From contig KV425573.1 in assembly GCA_001632425.1 (NCBI GenBank), positions 1-10,625 of the forward strand: DNA of 10,625 nt. Reading direction: 5' to 3'. Made by a program: the position numbers and the translations under genes. This DNA comes from Neolentinus lepideus HHB14362 ss-1 (lineage: Eukaryota > Basidiomycota > Agaricomycetes > Gloeophyllales > Gloeophyllaceae). The notes under the pieces were generated by a model. That model saw nothing but the letters and a program-made list of their open reading frames with translations. It was not told the DNA's origin and did not search any database. Below are positions 9,969-10,625 of the stretch, one piece after another. Position 1 is the first letter of the stretch; every line of letters begins with the position of its first letter.

Positions 9969-10334
9969 TGTTGGTGGAACTATAGACGAAGGTAGTAGAA
10001 CGGTAGTGAACCTCGAAGTGGAGTGTGGTGCTAGCGATAACACTTAGTTGAGTGTGGCTCAGATAAAGGAGGGACACAAAGTCCTGAGTACCAGAAATTT
10101 TTTGGCCGTAGTAACGGAGGACAATGAGGTTCGCCAGAAAGAGAACAAGGTCGCGCGTGGCCGGACGCGACGCGGTCACGAGAGACGCGTCGACTCGCGT
10201 CGCGCACACGAAATCGCCGATATATTTAAGCGGTGGCTGAGTTCGTTTTCTGCCACCAACCGCTCCTGCTTCTTACCACATCGCACCCACCGCATCCTCA
10301 CCTATCTATCCAACTTTCCCAACACTCACCGACC
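9969..10334. promoter_or_regulatory. Divergent control region for the H3 variant and the gene at 10335
   Basis: This 366-base spacer serves the H3 variant leftward and an unrecognised gene rightward. It carries three ACGCG motifs at 10165-10169, 10170-10174 and 10185-10189, the last being a full ACGCGT (MCB) site, and the inverted repeat GACGCG...CGCGTC at 10184-10201. The 9-mer CGACTCGCG at 10191-10199 is identical to one in the H3-H4 promoter. TATATTTAAG at 10221-10230 lies 114 bases before the rightward ATG and is the best TATA box there; a weaker TTTATCT on the minus strand near 10060 is a candidate for H3. The rightward leader is CT-rich. G1/S control by an MBF-like factor is inference. 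Confidence 0.65.
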
Positions 10335-10625
10335 ATGAGCAATCCACCCGATGATCTATCCTCGTTGGTGCTATCCAAACTCATGGACGGCGTGATAGAA
10401 TATATCAGGCAGCGCCATCTCTTTAGTGACGCCTCTGGCAACTCCAACATTAACAATACTCGCACCGACGAGCAGGATCAAACGACGACTCACACCGTCT
10501 TCGGAGTCAAGTTGCAACGCATTCCGCTCGTCTTGGGGGCATCCACGAGCCACGTCGGTGGCACAACCGGGTTCCTCCACGGGAGCAGCAGTGATGGCGG
10601 CGTGGTTGCCGCAAACACCATGGAC
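10335..10625 (+). CDS. Unrecognised protein, 5' part only (runs off the window)
   Basis: An ATG at 10335 opens a frame of 97 codons with no stop before the window end. It begins MSNPPDDLSSLVLSKLMDG, continues VIEYIRQRHLFSDASG, then a polar stretch rich in Asn, Thr and Asp, and then VFGVKLQRIPLVLGASTSH and serine/glycine-rich sequence. No signal peptide or known motif is seen. The start is supported by a C-rich leader, a TATATTTAAG box 114 bases upstream and the context ACCATGA. An intron within the visible part cannot be excluded. I do not recognise the family. It is divergent from the H3 variant and may share its regulation. Confidence 0.6.
   Translation, partial: MSNPPDDLSSLVLSKLMDGVIEYIRQRHLFSDASGNSNINNTRTDEQDQTTTHTVFGVKLQRIPLVLGASTSHVGGTTGFLHGSSSDGGVVAANTMD

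Overview
The window looks like nuclear DNA of a filamentous basidiomycete, most likely an Agaricomycete. Its genes are cut by many 54-73 base introns with GTRNGT-type donors and CTAAT-like branch sites. An F-box protein with leucine-rich repeats of the kind expanded in these fungi is present, and a histone H3 gene is paired head to head with an intron-rich H4 gene. The genus cannot be named from sequence alone.

Layout from left to right. 1-122 carries two copies of a ~40-base direct repeat. 123-1614 has no gene I can support. 1615-2883 (minus) is a three-exon F-box/LRR protein gene, with an unexplained open frame overlapping its start. 3435-3961 (minus) is a standard histone H3 gene and 4280-4768 (plus) is histone H4; they share a 318-base divergent promoter that holds a perfect 9-base inverted repeat. 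4769-5618 is intergenic. 5624-5809 is a 186-base solo LTR of Ty1/copia type, flanked by an exact 5-base target duplication. 6953-8819 (plus) is a nine-exon FAD-dependent (salicylate-hydroxylase-like) monooxygenase gene with an apparent one-base frameshift in exon 2. 9438-9968 (minus) is a second histone H3 gene. 10335 to the window end (plus) is the 5' part of an unrecognised gene, divergent from the second H3.

The standout is the second H3. It has the same intron positions, length and mostly silent divergence as the first, but codon 10 reads ATG, so lysine 9 of the mature tail is methionine (K9M). In animals and fission yeast an engineered or disease-type H3K9M acts dominantly against H3K9 methyltransferases. 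A genome-encoded, apparently intact H3K9M gene beside a normal H3-H4 pair could therefore be a natural heterochromatin antagonist. That function is inference; the substitution itself is read directly from the sequence.

How the genes work together: the H3-H4 pair should supply S-phase nucleosome cores, and both histone control regions contain ACGCG (MCB-like) motifs. The F-box protein, the monooxygenase and the partial gene show no evident functional link to the histones.
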